Shown piece after piece: positions 33,676 to 43,211 of a stretch of DNA of 60,271 bases (its first letter is position 1; the number at the start of each line of letters is the position of its first letter). The translations under genes and the position numbers were made by a program. The stretch covers positions 1 through 60,271 of the forward strand of contig JAEWTL010000122.1 in assembly GCA_023459495.1 (NCBI GenBank), written 5' to 3'. This DNA comes from Bacillota bacterium (lineage in GTDB: Bacteria > Bacillota > Clostridia > Christensenellales > SZUA-584). The notes under the pieces are model-generated. The model was not told where the DNA came from, made no database searches, and was given only the letters and a program-made list of their open reading frames with translations.

Positions 33676-36600
33676 TCACTCCTGTATCTCCGTCAGGGAC
33701 ACCGGCACAAGGTCCGCGTCCGTCTTTCCGGTCTTCATGCTCTGCAGCAGCACGCGCGCGGTATCGAGCGACGTGATGCACGGGATGCGATGTTCCACCG
33801 CCATGCGCCGCAGCCGGAAACCGTCGCGGTCAGCACGGCGGCCCTTAGTGGGCGTATTGAGGATGAGCTTTAAATTCCCGCTTTCGACGAGTTCGCGGAT
33901 ATCCGGCCCGTCGGAAAGCTTTTTCACCATGTTGGCCGCTACAAAGTTGAAGTTCAGCACGTTGGCCGTGCCCGGCGTAGCGTAGATGTCGTAGCCGAGG
34001 TAATCCAGCACTGCCGCGATGGAAATCAGTTCCTGCTTATCGTTATCCGCCACCGTGAGCAGCACCGTGCCCTTCTCTTTGGGCAGCACCATCCCGGATG
34101 CGATGAGGCCCTTCAAAAGCGCTTCGCTGTAGTCCTCCGAGATGCCCAGCACCTCACCCGTTGACTTCATCTCCGGCCCAAGGCCCACCTCCACGTCCGG
34201 CAGCTTCTCGAACGAGAACACCGGCACCTTGATAGCGGTAATCCGGCGTTTGGGGTACAGCCCCGTGCCGAAGCCCATACCGGCCAGCGGCTCGCCCAGC
34301 GAGGCCCGTACCGCCAGTGGGATCATGGGCACGCCCGTCACCTTGGAGATATACGGCACGGTGCGGCTGGAGCGCGGGTTCACCTCAATCACGTAGATCT
34401 GTCCGCCCGAAATCACGTACTGGATGTTGACGACGCCTTTAACCTTGAGCGCCAACGCAAGCCGCTTCGTGGTATCGATCAGCTCGTCCTGCTGCGCTGC
34501 CGAGATGCGATGCGCGGGATACACCGATATGGAGTCGCCGGAATGTACACCTGCGCGCTCGATGTGCTCCATGATGCCGGGGATCAGGATGTCGGTTCCG
34601 TCGCTGATTGCGTCGACCTCCAGCTCCATCCCTGTCATATATTTGTCGATCAGCACCGGGTGCTCCTGCTCGTACCGGTTGATGACGTGCATGTATTCGC
34701 GGATATCGTCCTCGCTCCACGCGATCTCCATGCCCTGCCCGCCTAGCACATACGACGGGCGCACGAGCACCGGATACCCCAGCTGTCCGGCAGTTTCCAC
34801 CGCCTGCTGCTCCGTAAACACCGTGCCGCCTTTGGGGCGGCGGATATTCAGCTGTTCCAGCAGCGCGTCGAACTCCTTGCGGTCCTCGGCAGCATCAATG
34901 CTTTTCAGCGGCGTGCCGATGATCTTGTATCCCATGGCTTCCACGTCTTTGGCCAGTTTGATGGCGGTCTGCCCGCCAAACTGCACCACCACGCCCACCG
35001 GCTGCTCCTGTTCCAGCACGTTGCCGACCTCTTCAGGCGTTAACGGCTCGAAGTACAGCCGGTCGGAGGTATCGAAATCCGTGGAAACGGTCTCGGGGTT
35101 GTTGTTGATGATGACGGTCTCATAGCCCGCCGCTTTAAGCGCCCATACGCAATGCACGCTGCAGTAGTCGAACTCAATGCCCTGCCCGATGCGGATCGGC
35201 CCGGAGCCCAGCACAACCACCGTCTTTTTACCCGCGGCCCCGGCCTCGTTTTCGTCGTTATAGGTGGAGTAGTAATAGGGGCTTACCGCGTCGAACTCCG
35301 CGCCGCAGGTATCCACCATCTTGAACGCGGGACGGATACCCATGGACAACCGCAGGCTGCGCACTTCTTTTTCCGGCATGCCGGTGTGAGCGCCGATGGC
35401 GTTGTCCGAGAAGCCCATCTTTTTTACCCGGCGCAGCGTTTCAGGCGTCAGCGAGGCCCTGCCCTGCGCGCGCAAATCCTCTTCCATTTTGATAATGAGC
35501 TGCAGCTTTTCCAAAAACCACAGATCGATCTTCGTCAGTTCGTGGATCGCATCGACGGTCACGCCCCGGCGCAGCGCGGTCGCGATCAGGAAGATGCGTT
35601 CGTCATCCTGCATGCGGATGCGCTCCATCAGTTCACTGTCGCTGAAGCCGTCGGCAAACGGGAAGTTCAGGGAATACAGCTTGAGTTCGAGCGAACGCAC
35701 GGCTTTGAGAAAAGCGCTCTCAAAGTTCGCGCCGATGGCCATGACCTCGCCCGTCGCCTTCATGCGCGTGCCAAGCTGCTTGTTGGCCGTGGTGAACTTG
35801 TCAAAAGGCCAGCGCGGAAACTTGACGACCACGTAGTCCAGCGTGGGCTCGAAGCAGGCGAACGTCTTGCCCGTCACGCCATTCCGTATCTCGTCGAGGC
35901 CATAGCCGATGGCGATCTTGGCCGCCACGCGCGCAATCGGATAGCCCGTGGCCTTGCTGGCCAGCGCGGACGAACGGCTGACGCGCGGGTTGACCTCAAT
36001 CACGTAGTATTTCATGCTGTCCGTGTCGAGCGCGAACTGCACGTTGCACCCGCCGCGTATTTCCAGCGCATTGATGATATTGATAGAAGCGGTGCGCAGC
36101 AGCTGATATTCCGCGTCGCGCAGCGTCTGGGAAGGCGCAACTACGATACTGTCGCCGGTATGGATACCCACCGGGTCGATGTTCTCCATATTGCAGATGG
36201 TGATGCAGTTGCCTTTGCCGTCCCGCAGCACCTCGTACTCGATCTCCTTGTAGCCCGCGACGCTCTTTTCGACCAGCACCTCGTGCACGCGGCTGGCCTG
36301 AAGCCCGCTCATCGTGATCTCGCGCAGCTCCGCCTCATCAGCAGCGATGCCGCCGCCCGTGCCGCCGAGCGTATACGCGGGCCGGATGATGACCGGATAG
36401 CCGTGCGTATTCGCGAAATCCAGCGCCTGCTCATAGGTCTTGGCGATCACACTCTCGATGATGGGTTCGCCGATGTCGTCCATCAGCGTCTTGAACGCCT
36501 CGCGGTCCTCCGCCTTGTGGATGGACACCGCGTCGGTGCCAAGCAGCTTCACGCCGAATTCGTCCAGCACCCCGGACTCCACCAGTTCCATCGCGAGGTT

Positions 36601-36888
36601 CAGGCCCGTCTGCCCGCCCAAGGTGGCGAGCATGCTGTCCGGGCGCTCCTTGTCGATAATGTTGCGGATAACCGGCACAGTCAGCGGCTCGATGTATACC
36701 TTGTCCGCAATGTCGGTGTCCGTCATGATCGTGGCCGGGTTGGAGTTAACCAGTACGACCTCGATGCCCTCCTCGCGCAGCGCGCGGCAGGCCTGTGTGC
36801 CTGCATAGTCAAATTCTGCCGCCTGTCCGATGATGATGGGACCGGAACCGATTACGAGTACCTTTTTGATATCTTCTATCTTTGGCAT
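33676..36888 (-). CDS. carB: Carbamoyl-phosphate synthase large subunit
   Basis: 1070 residues, the normal length. Two homologous ATP-grasp halves, each starting with the 'VLGSGPIRIGQGIEFDYC' type element (residues about 7-30 and 555-580), and a C-terminal MGS-like regulatory domain (about 930-1070). Makes carbamoyl phosphate from bicarbonate, ATP and ammonia supplied by CarA. Its place in the pyr operon indicates the pyrimidine-dedicated enzyme. The opposite strand has long open frames; these are shadows. Confidence 0.98.
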   Translation of the reverse strand: MPKIEDIKKVLVIGSGPIIIGQAAEFDYAGTQACRALREEGIEVVLVNSNPATIMTDTDIADKVYIEPLTVPVIRNIIDKERPDSMLATLGGQTGLNLAMELVESGVLDEFGVKLLGTDAVSIHKAEDREAFKTLMDDIGEPIIESVIAKTYEQALDFANTHGYPVIIRPAYTLGGTGGGIAADEAELREITMSGLQASRVHEVLVEKSVAGYKEIEYEVLRDGKGNCITICNMENIDPVGIHTGDSIVVAPSQTLRDAEYQLLRTASINIINALEIRGGCNVQFALDTDSMKYYVIEVNPRVSRSSALASKATGYPIARVAAKIAIGYGLDEIRNGVTGKTFACFEPTLDYVVVKFPRWPFDKFTTANKQLGTRMKATGEVMAIGANFESAFLKAVRSLELKLYSLNFPFADGFSDSELMERIRMQDDERIFLIATALRRGVTVDAIHELTKIDLWFLEKLQLIIKMEEDLRAQGRASLTPETLRRVKKMGFSDNAIGAHTGMPEKEVRSLRLSMGIRPAFKMVDTCGAEFDAVSPYYYSTYNDENEAGAAGKKTVVVLGSGPIRIGQGIEFDYCSVHCVWALKAAGYETVIINNNPETVSTDFDTSDRLYFEPLTPEEVGNVLEQEQPVGVVVQFGGQTAIKLAKDVEAMGYKIIGTPLKSIDAAEDRKEFDALLEQLNIRRPKGGTVFTEQQAVETAGQLGYPVLVRPSYVLGGQGMEIAWSEDDIREYMHVINRYEQEHPVLIDKYMTGMELEVDAISDGTDILIPGIMEHIERAGVHSGDSISVYPAHRISAAQQDELIDTTKRLALALKVKGVVNIQYVISGGQIYVIEVNPRSSRTVPYISKVTGVPMIPLAVRASLGEPLAGMGFGTGLYPKRRITAIKVPVFSFEKLPDVEVGLGPEMKSTGEVLGISEDYSEALLKGLIASGMVLPKEKGTVLLTVADNDKQELISIAAVLDYLGYDIYATPGTANVLNFNFVAANMVKKLSDGPDIRELVESGNLKLILNTPTKGRRADRDGFRLRRMAVEHRIPCITSLDTARVLLQSMKTGKTDADLVPVSLTEIQE

Positions 36889-36889
36889 C

Positions 36890-37942
36890 CTATTTCCTCA
36901 TGGAGCACAGAAACTCGTCGAACAGGTACGCGGTGTCCTCCGGCCCAGGCGACGCCTCTGGATGGAACTGCACCGTAAACATGTTAAGGCTGTCGTAGCG
37001 CACGCCCTCGACCGTACCGTCGTTCCAGTTCGTATGGCTGACAACCGCGCCTTTTGGCAGTGCTGTGTCGATTACCGTGTAACCGTGGTTCTGCGAGGTG
37101 ATGTATACGCGGTCCTTGGCAAGATCCTTCACGGGATGGTTCGCGCCGCGGTGGCCGTATTTGAGCTTTTCGGTATCGCCGCCCAGCGCCAGCGCCGCAA
37201 GCTGGTGACCGAGGCAGATACCAAAGATGGGCATTTTGCCGATGAGTTGCTGCAGATTGGCAATGACCTCCGTGTTGTCCTTGGGGTCTCCGGGGCCGTT
37301 CGTCAGCATCAGGCCGTCGAACCCGCCCGACAAGATGGCCTCCGCCCTGGTCCGTGCCGGAAACACCGTAACACCGCAGCCACGCTTTTTGAGGCTGCGC
37401 AGGATGTTGCGCTTCAACCCAAAATCGAGCACAGCCACCTTCGGACTGCCCTCGCAATACTCATATCGTTTGGTACAAGTCACCTGATCTACCGGCAGTT
37501 CGCAGACGTAGCTTTGCATCTGCTCGATCTGCTTCACCGTGGGCTCGCTCTGCGTGATGATGCCGCGCATGGTACCCTTCTCGCGAATGATGCGCGTGAG
37601 TGCCCGCGTATCGATGCCGCACAGGCCGCATATGCCGTTGGCCTTCAGGTATGCGTCCAGCCCGCCTTCGCTGCGCCAGTTGGAGGGCGCGCCGCACACC
37701 TCGCGTACGATGAACGCGCGTACCTGCGGCTTTGCGCTCTCGGGATCGGCGTCGTTCACGCCGTAGTTGCCGATCAGTGGGTACGTCATGGTCACGATCT
37801 GCCCGCAGTAGGACGGATCGGTCAGCACCTCCTGATAACCCGTCATGCCCGTGTTAAACACGACCTCGCCTGCAACGTCAGCCAGCGCCCCAAAGCTTTG
37901 GCCTTCGAACCTCGTGCCGTCCTCCAGTGTGAGTATCGCCAT
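36890..37942 (-). CDS. carA: Carbamoyl-phosphate synthase small (glutaminase) subunit
   Basis: 350 residues. N-terminal CPSase small domain (ILTLEDGTRFEGQSFG) and a class I glutamine amidotransferase domain with nucleophile Cys in GICLGHQLAALALGG and the His-Glu pair in VQFHPEASPGP. Releases ammonia from glutamine for CarB. Fifteen bp after pyrF and one base before carB. Confidence 0.98.
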   Translation of the reverse strand: MAILTLEDGTRFEGQSFGALADVAGEVVFNTGMTGYQEVLTDPSYCGQIVTMTYPLIGNYGVNDADPESAKPQVRAFIVREVCGAPSNWRSEGGLDAYLKANGICGLCGIDTRALTRIIREKGTMRGIITQSEPTVKQIEQMQSYVCELPVDQVTCTKRYEYCEGSPKVAVLDFGLKRNILRSLKKRGCGVTVFPARTRAEAILSGGFDGLMLTNGPGDPKDNTEVIANLQQLIGKMPIFGICLGHQLAALALGGDTEKLKYGHRGANHPVKDLAKDRVYITSQNHGYTVIDTALPKGAVVSHTNWNDGTVEGVRYDSLNMFTVQFHPEASPGPEDTAYLFDEFLCSMRK

Positions 37943-37957
37943 TGCCTTCTCCTAAGT

Positions 37958-38848
37958 TTAAAACTCTATTCCACGCCTTTCAAAAGCGCCTAATATGTCT
38001 TGCTTCATATCGAGCACCGCCTGCCTTGCTGCCTGCGGTGCGCTCATTCCCTTATACGCTTCCTTCTTCCACGCGAGCAGGATGCCGCGCGACGAGTTGA
38101 CCACGCCGCCGAGGCCCCGCTTGTCGAAGTTGACCGCGATGTCGTCCGCGCCTGCGCCTTGCGCGCCGTAGCCCGGCACAAGGAAGAACGTGTGCGGGCA
38201 GCGCTGCCGCAGCGCCTCTGCTTCCGCGGGGTATGTCGCCCCCACGACCGCGCCCACACTGCTGTAGCCGCTCTGCCCTTTAATTGAAGCGCCCCACTCC
38301 GCCACCTTGTCGGCGACGATCTCATAGAGCTTCCTGCCGCCCACCGCGAGGTCCTGAAACTCCCCGCCAGATGGATTCGAGGTCTTGACGAGTGCGAAGA
38401 TACCCTTGCCGGTTTCCGCGCACGCTTCGATGAAAGGCGCAATGCCGTCAATGCCGAGGTAGGCATTGACGGTGATAAAATCCGCCGCACTGTTGCGAAG
38501 ATACGCGTTCGCGTACGCCTTCGCAGTGGAGCCGATGTCGTTACGCTTCACATCCGCGATCACGACCAGCCCGGCCGCCTTCGCATACGCCATCGTATCG
38601 AGGAAGCAGCGCATCCCCTCCGTGCCGTACTGCTCGTAGTACGCGGCCTGCACCTTGACCGAGGGCGCGACACCTTTAATGGCGTCAATTATATCACAAT
38701 TGTAGCGAAAAACACTCTCTGATATCGAGGCGTTGTCCGTTTCTTTTGCGCGGTATGTTTCCGGCAGATGTGAAAGCTCCGTATCAAGCCCCACACATGC
38801 CGGGCATTGGGTCTTTTGGATGGCTGCGCACAGCGCGTCTATCTGCAT
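37958..38848 (-). CDS. pyrF: Orotidine 5'-phosphate decarboxylase (type 2)
   Basis: 296 residues, the longer type 2 form. The catalytic Lys-Asp arrangement appears in VIADVKRNDIGSTAKAYA, and LVPGYGAQGAGADD closes the phosphate site. Converts OMP to UMP. Its start overlaps the end of pyrC by 10 bp. Confidence 0.97.
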   Translation of the reverse strand: MQIDALCAAIQKTQCPACVGLDTELSHLPETYRAKETDNASISESVFRYNCDIIDAIKGVAPSVKVQAAYYEQYGTEGMRCFLDTMAYAKAAGLVVIADVKRNDIGSTAKAYANAYLRNSAADFITVNAYLGIDGIAPFIEACAETGKGIFALVKTSNPSGGEFQDLAVGGRKLYEIVADKVAEWGASIKGQSGYSSVGAVVGATYPAEAEALRQRCPHTFFLVPGYGAQGAGADDIAVNFDKRGLGGVVNSSRGILLAWKKEAYKGMSAPQAARQAVLDMKQDILGAFERRGIEF

Positions 38849-40107
38849 TCCTTGCCTCCATCGTATACCAGCTTGCCGTCCACGAGCGTATGCGTCACCA
38901 CGCCGCGCAGCGTTTGGCCGATAAAGGGCGTATTCTTGGAGCGCGATACGATGCTGCTTTCCGTCAGCATGTACTCCGCGCCCATATCCGCGATGGTGAT
39001 GTCGGCAGGTATGCCCTCTTTGATCACGCCGCCGGGTTTGCCGATGATCGCCGCCGGGTTCACCGACAGCAGCTTCGCCAGCATCGCCGGGTCATCTGTC
39101 AGGTTCGTCACCGCCAGCGAAAACGCCGTTTCGAAGCCGATGATGCCCGAAGCCGCGAGCGCAAATTCGATGTGCTTCTCGTCGCGGTGGTGCGGCGCGT
39201 GGTCGGTCGCGATGGCGTCCAGCGTGCCGTCCAGCAGGCCCTGCTTCACCGCTTCCACGTCGTTCTTCGTACGCAGCGGCGGGTTTACCTTTGAGCGTCC
39301 GTCGTAACCGAGGCAATAGCTGTCATCCGCTGAGAAATAGTGCGGCGCGCTCTCCGCCGTCACCTTCACGCCGCGGCTTTTGGCTTCGCGCACCATGCGC
39401 ACACCAGCGGCCGTGGATACGTGCTGGATGTGCACGTGCAGACCGTAGGTTTCAGCCAGTATCAGATCACGCGATATCATGGTTTCCTCCGCCGCGCGGG
39501 ATATACCCGGCAGGCCCAATATCGTCGCGTTGTAACCCTCGTTCATTACGCCGGTACCCTTGATGGACATGTCCTCCTCGTGCGCCATGATGAAACGCCC
39601 AAAGGTGGCGGCGTACGACATCGCGGCGTGCATCATGCCGCCGCTTTCGATCGGTTTGCCGTCGTCGGAGAAGGCCACGCAGCCCAGCTCCGCCATCTCG
39701 CCCATTTCGGTGAGTTCCTTGCCTGCAAGGCCTTTGGTCGCCGCGCCGACCGGGTATACTTTCACTGCGGCGCGTCTTGCCTTTTCCAGCACCAGCGCGC
39801 ACACCGAGGCACTGTCCACTGGCGGCACCGTGTTGGGCATACAGCATATGGCGGTATAGCCGCCTTTGGCCGCGGCCCGCGCACCCGAAGCGATGTCTTC
39901 TTTATACTCCTGCCCCGGCTCGCGCAGATGACAGTGCAGGTCGATAAAGCCGGGGAACACAATCTTCCCTGCCGCATCAATTGTGCTATCTGCCTCGCCG
40001 ACTTCCGTTCCAACGGCCTTAATTAAACCGTCTTCAATCAATATATCGAGTCTACCGGATTCGCCCGCCGGATTGGCGAGCGTGCCGCCTATGATTTTAA
40101 GCTTCAT
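38839..40107 (-). CDS. pyrC: Dihydroorotase
   Basis: 422 residues, class I dihydroorotase. Zinc-binding DLHCHLREPGQEYKEDI near residue 55, further His residues in HVHIQHVST, and the catalytic Asp region ATDHAPHHRDEK. Cyclises carbamoyl aspartate. Overlaps pyrB (11 bp) and pyrF (10 bp), so expression is tightly linked. Confidence 0.97.
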   Translation of the reverse strand: MKLKIIGGTLANPAGESGRLDILIEDGLIKAVGTEVGEADSTIDAAGKIVFPGFIDLHCHLREPGQEYKEDIASGARAAAKGGYTAICCMPNTVPPVDSASVCALVLEKARRAAVKVYPVGAATKGLAGKELTEMGEMAELGCVAFSDDGKPIESGGMMHAAMSYAATFGRFIMAHEEDMSIKGTGVMNEGYNATILGLPGISRAAEETMISRDLILAETYGLHVHIQHVSTAAGVRMVREAKSRGVKVTAESAPHYFSADDSYCLGYDGRSKVNPPLRTKNDVEAVKQGLLDGTLDAIATDHAPHHRDEKHIEFALAASGIIGFETAFSLAVTNLTDDPAMLAKLLSVNPAAIIGKPGGVIKEGIPADITIADMGAEYMLTESSIVSRSKNTPFIGQTLRGVVTHTLVDGKLVYDGGKECR

Positions 40108-41029
40108 CTTTCTTCCCCCTCGTCAGCAGATACAGCAGCGCCATGCGCACCGCCACACCATTGGTAACCTGCTCATTGATCACCGAATTCTCCGCATCCA
40201 TAACTTCGCTTGAAAGCTCCACGCCCCGGTTGACTGGGCCGGGATGCATGATCAGCACGTCGCGTTCGCAGTATTTCAGCGTTTCCTCGTTCACCCCGAA
40301 GTACCGGTGGTACTCGCGCAGCGTGGAGAGGAACGCGCCTTCAAGCCGCTCCTTTTGGATGCGCAGGCCCATCACCACGTCGGCGTCGCGCAGGGCTGTC
40401 TTTAAGTCGCTAGTGATGACCGCATCCGTCTTGTTCAGCTCCTCCGGGATCAGCGTATCCGGCGCGCACAGGGTCACCTTTGCGCCGAGCTTCGTTAACC
40501 CCCACAGGTTGCTGCGCGCCACGCGGCTGTGATAGATGTCGCCTACGATGGCGACATTGAGCCCTTCTATTTTTCCGAAGCGCTCCTTCATTGTATACAT
40601 GTCCAGCAGCGCCTGCGTGGGATGCTCGTGCATGCCGTCGCCCGCGTTGATCACGCTGCCGGAGAAGTTGTCTGCAAGAAACTTGGGCGCACCGCCCAAG
40701 GGATGACGGATGATGATCACATCGGTGCTCATCGCCTCAATTGTCTTTCCCGTATCATACAGCGTCTCGCCCTTGTTCACGCTGCTGGTGGATACGCCGA
40801 GGTTGCTGAATGAGGCGCCTAAAAATTTCGCAGCAAGCTCAAAGCTGAGCCTCGTACGCGTGCTGTTCTCATAGAACAGCGCCACGACTGATTTGCCCTG
40901 CAGATGCGGCATCTTCTTGGCGTTCTGCATCAGCAGCTGCTTCATCGTGTCCGTGGTTTCAAGGATATACCGGATTTCCTGTGCGGGCATGTCGTACAAG
41001 CCCAGAACATCTTTGGTTGACAGCATCAT
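40097..41029 (-). CDS. pyrB: Aspartate carbamoyltransferase catalytic subunit
   Basis: 310 residues. Condenses carbamoyl phosphate and aspartate. The carbamoyl-phosphate site STRTRLSFELAA and the loop HPLGGAPKFLAD are conserved, with MHPGPVNRGVEL near the C-terminus. No pyrI regulatory subunit gene is present, so it is expected to be the unregulated catalytic trimer. The start has GGAAG upstream. Confidence 0.97.
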   Translation of the reverse strand: MMLSTKDVLGLYDMPAQEIRYILETTDTMKQLLMQNAKKMPHLQGKSVVALFYENSTRTRLSFELAAKFLGASFSNLGVSTSSVNKGETLYDTGKTIEAMSTDVIIIRHPLGGAPKFLADNFSGSVINAGDGMHEHPTQALLDMYTMKERFGKIEGLNVAIVGDIYHSRVARSNLWGLTKLGAKVTLCAPDTLIPEELNKTDAVITSDLKTALRDADVVMGLRIQKERLEGAFLSTLREYHRYFGVNEETLKYCERDVLIMHPGPVNRGVELSSEVMDAENSVINEQVTNGVAVRMALLYLLTRGKKDEA

Positions 41030-41050
41030 AATTTTTCTTCCTTTTGAAAG

Positions 41051-41074
41051 GGGAGCGGCTTGTTGGCCGCTCCC
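41051..41074 (-). other. Intercistronic hairpin between uraA and pyrB
   Basis: Minus strand: GGGAGCGGC pairs exactly with GCCGCTCCC around six bases. Only CTTTC follows, so termination would be weak. It may stabilise or attenuate the uraA part of the transcript. I see no PyrR-loop consensus next to it. Confidence 0.6.
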
Positions 41075-41084
41075 GCTTCAGGCG

Positions 41085-42377
41085 CTATTTGTTTTTTACT
41101 TCTTTGCTCTCGTCAAAGTGCCGGGGCAGCACCGCATTGAGTACGATACCCACCAGCGCAGCCAGCGCAACGCCCGAGATCGTGAAGCTTTCGTTGATCG
41201 GGATCGTGACGCCGATACCCACGACCAGCGTGATGGACAGGATCAGCAGGTTACGGCTCTGCGTGAAGTCGACCTTCGCTTCCGCCATGGTGCGGATACC
41301 GATCGCAGAGATCATACCGAACAGCACGATGCTCATACCGCCGACGATGGGCTGTGGTATGGTGTTCAGGAACGCGCTGAAGTATCCAATGAACGCGAGC
41401 ACGATCGCATAGATCGCCGCGATGCGCAGCACCTTGGGATTGTAGTTCTTGGTCACCGCCAGCACGCCCGTGTTCTCGCCATAGGTCGTGTTTGCCGGAC
41501 CGCCGATAAAACCCGCGAACATGGTCGCGATGCCGTCGCCGATCAGCGTGCGGTGCAGACCCGGATCCTCAAAGAAGTTCTTGCCGACCACAGCGCCGTT
41601 CGTCGTGATATCGCCGAGATGCTCCATGAAGGTTGCAATGGAGATCGGCGCGATGATCAGGATCGAGCTTAAGCTGAACGCCGGCCACTTCCAGTTGCCG
41701 CCCGTCCAGTCAGCGGGGAGCTGCAATATGTGCGCCGTCTGGAACGGAGTAAAGTCCATCAGCGCCGTCGTGCCTTCGGGCACCGCCACAAAGAAGTGCA
41801 GCAGCATCGCGACTCCATAGCCTACCACCAATCCGCATAGTATCGGGAGGAGTTTGAAGAAGCCTTTGATGAAGATAGACACCACCACGACGGTTACGAC
41901 GACAGAGGCTGCGACCACCCATTTTGTCCAGAGCAGGCCGCCGACGAAATCCGCGGAGATGTCATTAAAGATTACTGTAGGCGCCAGTGTAAGACCGATA
42001 ACGATGATAACGGGACCAGTAACGATCGCCGGGAACAGCCTGGCTACCCTTGTTGGCCCAATGAGCTTGACGAGCAGCGCAAACAGCAGATAACAGGCAC
42101 CAGCAACGAGGATTGCGCCTTTGGCAAATTCCTTGCCTTCATTCTGTACCACATACGCGATGGCCGCCATAAACGCAAAGCTTGATCCCAGGAACACGGG
42201 AACCTTGCGCTTGGTGATCAGATGGAAGATCAGCGTTCCGCCGCCTGCCGCGATAAGGCCTACTGCCGGATCCAACCCGGTCAGCTTCGGGACAATGATG
42301 GTCGCGCCGAACATTGCAAACATGTGCTGCAGTCCGAGGATCAGCATCTTGCCCCATGACTTCTTTTCCTGTTCCAT
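41085..42377 (-). CDS. uraA: Uracil permease (UraA/PyrP, NAT/NCS2 family)
   Basis: 430 residues, about 12-14 membrane helices. Family motifs seen: GLQHMFAMFGATIIVP at the N-terminus, 'NTTYGENTGVLAVTKNYNP' in the substrate region and 'IVGGMSIVLFGMISAIG'. Proton-coupled uracil uptake. The ATG at 42377 is preceded by GGAGG; a GTG 12 bp upstream would contain that site. Second gene of the operon, as pyrP is in Bacillus. Confidence 0.96.
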   Translation of the reverse strand: MEQEKKSWGKMLILGLQHMFAMFGATIIVPKLTGLDPAVGLIAAGGGTLIFHLITKRKVPVFLGSSFAFMAAIAYVVQNEGKEFAKGAILVAGACYLLFALLVKLIGPTRVARLFPAIVTGPVIIVIGLTLAPTVIFNDISADFVGGLLWTKWVVAASVVVTVVVVSIFIKGFFKLLPILCGLVVGYGVAMLLHFFVAVPEGTTALMDFTPFQTAHILQLPADWTGGNWKWPAFSLSSILIIAPISIATFMEHLGDITTNGAVVGKNFFEDPGLHRTLIGDGIATMFAGFIGGPANTTYGENTGVLAVTKNYNPKVLRIAAIYAIVLAFIGYFSAFLNTIPQPIVGGMSIVLFGMISAIGIRTMAEAKVDFTQSRNLLILSITLVVGIGVTIPINESFTISGVALAALVGIVLNAVLPRHFDESKEVKNK

Positions 42378-42419
42378 ATACCCCTCCACAAATGAATTTA
42401 TTGACCTCTGCCCGGTATG

Positions 42420-42441
42420 AAAAAACCCTTGAATTCAAGGG
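42420..42441 (-). terminator. Hairpin with U-run between pyrR and uraA
   Basis: Minus strand: the perfect palindrome CCCTTGAATTCAAGGG followed by six T, directly after the pyrR stop. In Bacillus a second PyrR attenuator sits at this position. Here I see no clear antiterminator or PyrR loop, so it may be a simple partial terminator. Confidence 0.7.
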
Positions 42442-42442
42442 C

Positions 42443-42985
42443 TTACGCATCGGGCAAATCGTTGATCACAACGCTGTCTTCTCCGTCAATTTCTTTGACG
42501 CGGACGTGAACGACTTCCGTTTTTGAGGTCGGCAGGTTTTTACCGACATAGTCGGCTCTGATGGGCAGCTCCCGGTGCCCGCGGTCCACCACTACGGCCA
42601 GCTGGATACAGTTCGGCCTGCCAAGGTCCATCAGCGCGTCCAGCGCGGCCCGTGCCGTGCGTCCGGTATAGAGCACGTCGTCCACCAGCACCACGGTCTT
42701 TTTGTTGATGTCAAACGCGATATCCGTACCCTTGAATACCGGATGATCGGACAGTAGCGACAAGTCGTCGCGGTAGAACGTGATATCCAGAGAACCGAAC
42801 TCCGGCTTTGCGCCTTCAAACATCTCGATATAGTCCGCGATGCGCGCCGCGATAGGCACTCCCCGGCGGCGAATACCAATCAGCGCAAGTCTCTCCACGC
42901 CCTTATTCTTTTCAACAATTTCATGCGCAATACGCTTGAGCGCCCGCTCCAGCGCAGCGTCGTCCATGATAAGCGCCTTGTCCAT
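42443..42985 (-). CDS. pyrR: PyrR: pyr operon attenuation protein / uracil phosphoribosyltransferase
   Basis: 180 residues. UMP-dependent RNA-binding regulator that also makes UMP from uracil and PRPP. The PRPP motif VVLVDDVLYTGRTARAALD is intact and LALIGIRRRGVPIA precedes it. The start at 42985 has GGAGG upstream; a longer reading would enter the leader. It follows its own attenuator leader (43034-43110). Confidence 0.97.
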   Translation of the reverse strand: MDKALIMDDAALERALKRIAHEIVEKNKGVERLALIGIRRRGVPIAARIADYIEMFEGAKPEFGSLDITFYRDDLSLLSDHPVFKGTDIAFDINKKTVVLVDDVLYTGRTARAALDALMDLGRPNCIQLAVVVDRGHRELPIRADYVGKNLPTSKTEVVHVRVKEIDGEDSVVINDLPDA

Positions 42986-43033
42986 CCATGCACCTCCGCT
43001 TCTTCCATAGTTTGGCTTTCCGAAGATTTGTAT

Positions 43034-43110
43034 CAAAAAAGCCTTGCCGTCTCGGCAAGGCTACACAAACTAACCAACTAATCCTGTACCTTGCCGGACT
43101 CTCTGTTCCG
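43034..43110 (-). promoter_or_regulatory. PyrR-dependent transcription attenuator
   Basis: Three mutually exclusive elements are readable on the minus strand. Terminator: AGCCTTGCCG with CGGCAAGGCT (43040-43062) followed by six T. Antiterminator: CGGCAAGG (43089-43096) can pair with the terminator's CCTTGCCG arm. PyrR-binding anti-antiterminator: CGGA-ACAGAGAG-TCCG (43095-43110), whose loop contains CAGAGA, fitting the PyrR hexaloop CNGNGA, with a lower CCUU/AAGG stem. PyrR bound to UMP would free the terminator and stop transcription. Confidence 0.85.
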
Positions 43111-43138
43111 AATTAAAGGATGTCGTATTTCGCAAATC

Positions 43139-43167
43139 AGAATATCACAACCTGTAGGGTTTGTCCA
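43139..43167 (-). promoter_or_regulatory. Promoter of the pyr operon
   Basis: Minus strand: TGGACA (43162-43167), 17-bp spacer, TATTCT (43139-43144). It gives a leader of about 145 nt that contains the whole PyrR attenuator. Confidence 0.7.
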
Positions 43168-43211
43168 GCGTATTTCAGGCTTTTCAGAATATTTTTTCAG
43201 CACCCAAAACG

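Noticed and set aside
35152..36978. A 608-codon plus-strand open frame
   Set aside because: It is antisense to carB, has His/Arg/Asp-rich composition and no ribosome-binding site, and matches no family I recognise; a shadow frame in GC-rich coding DNA.
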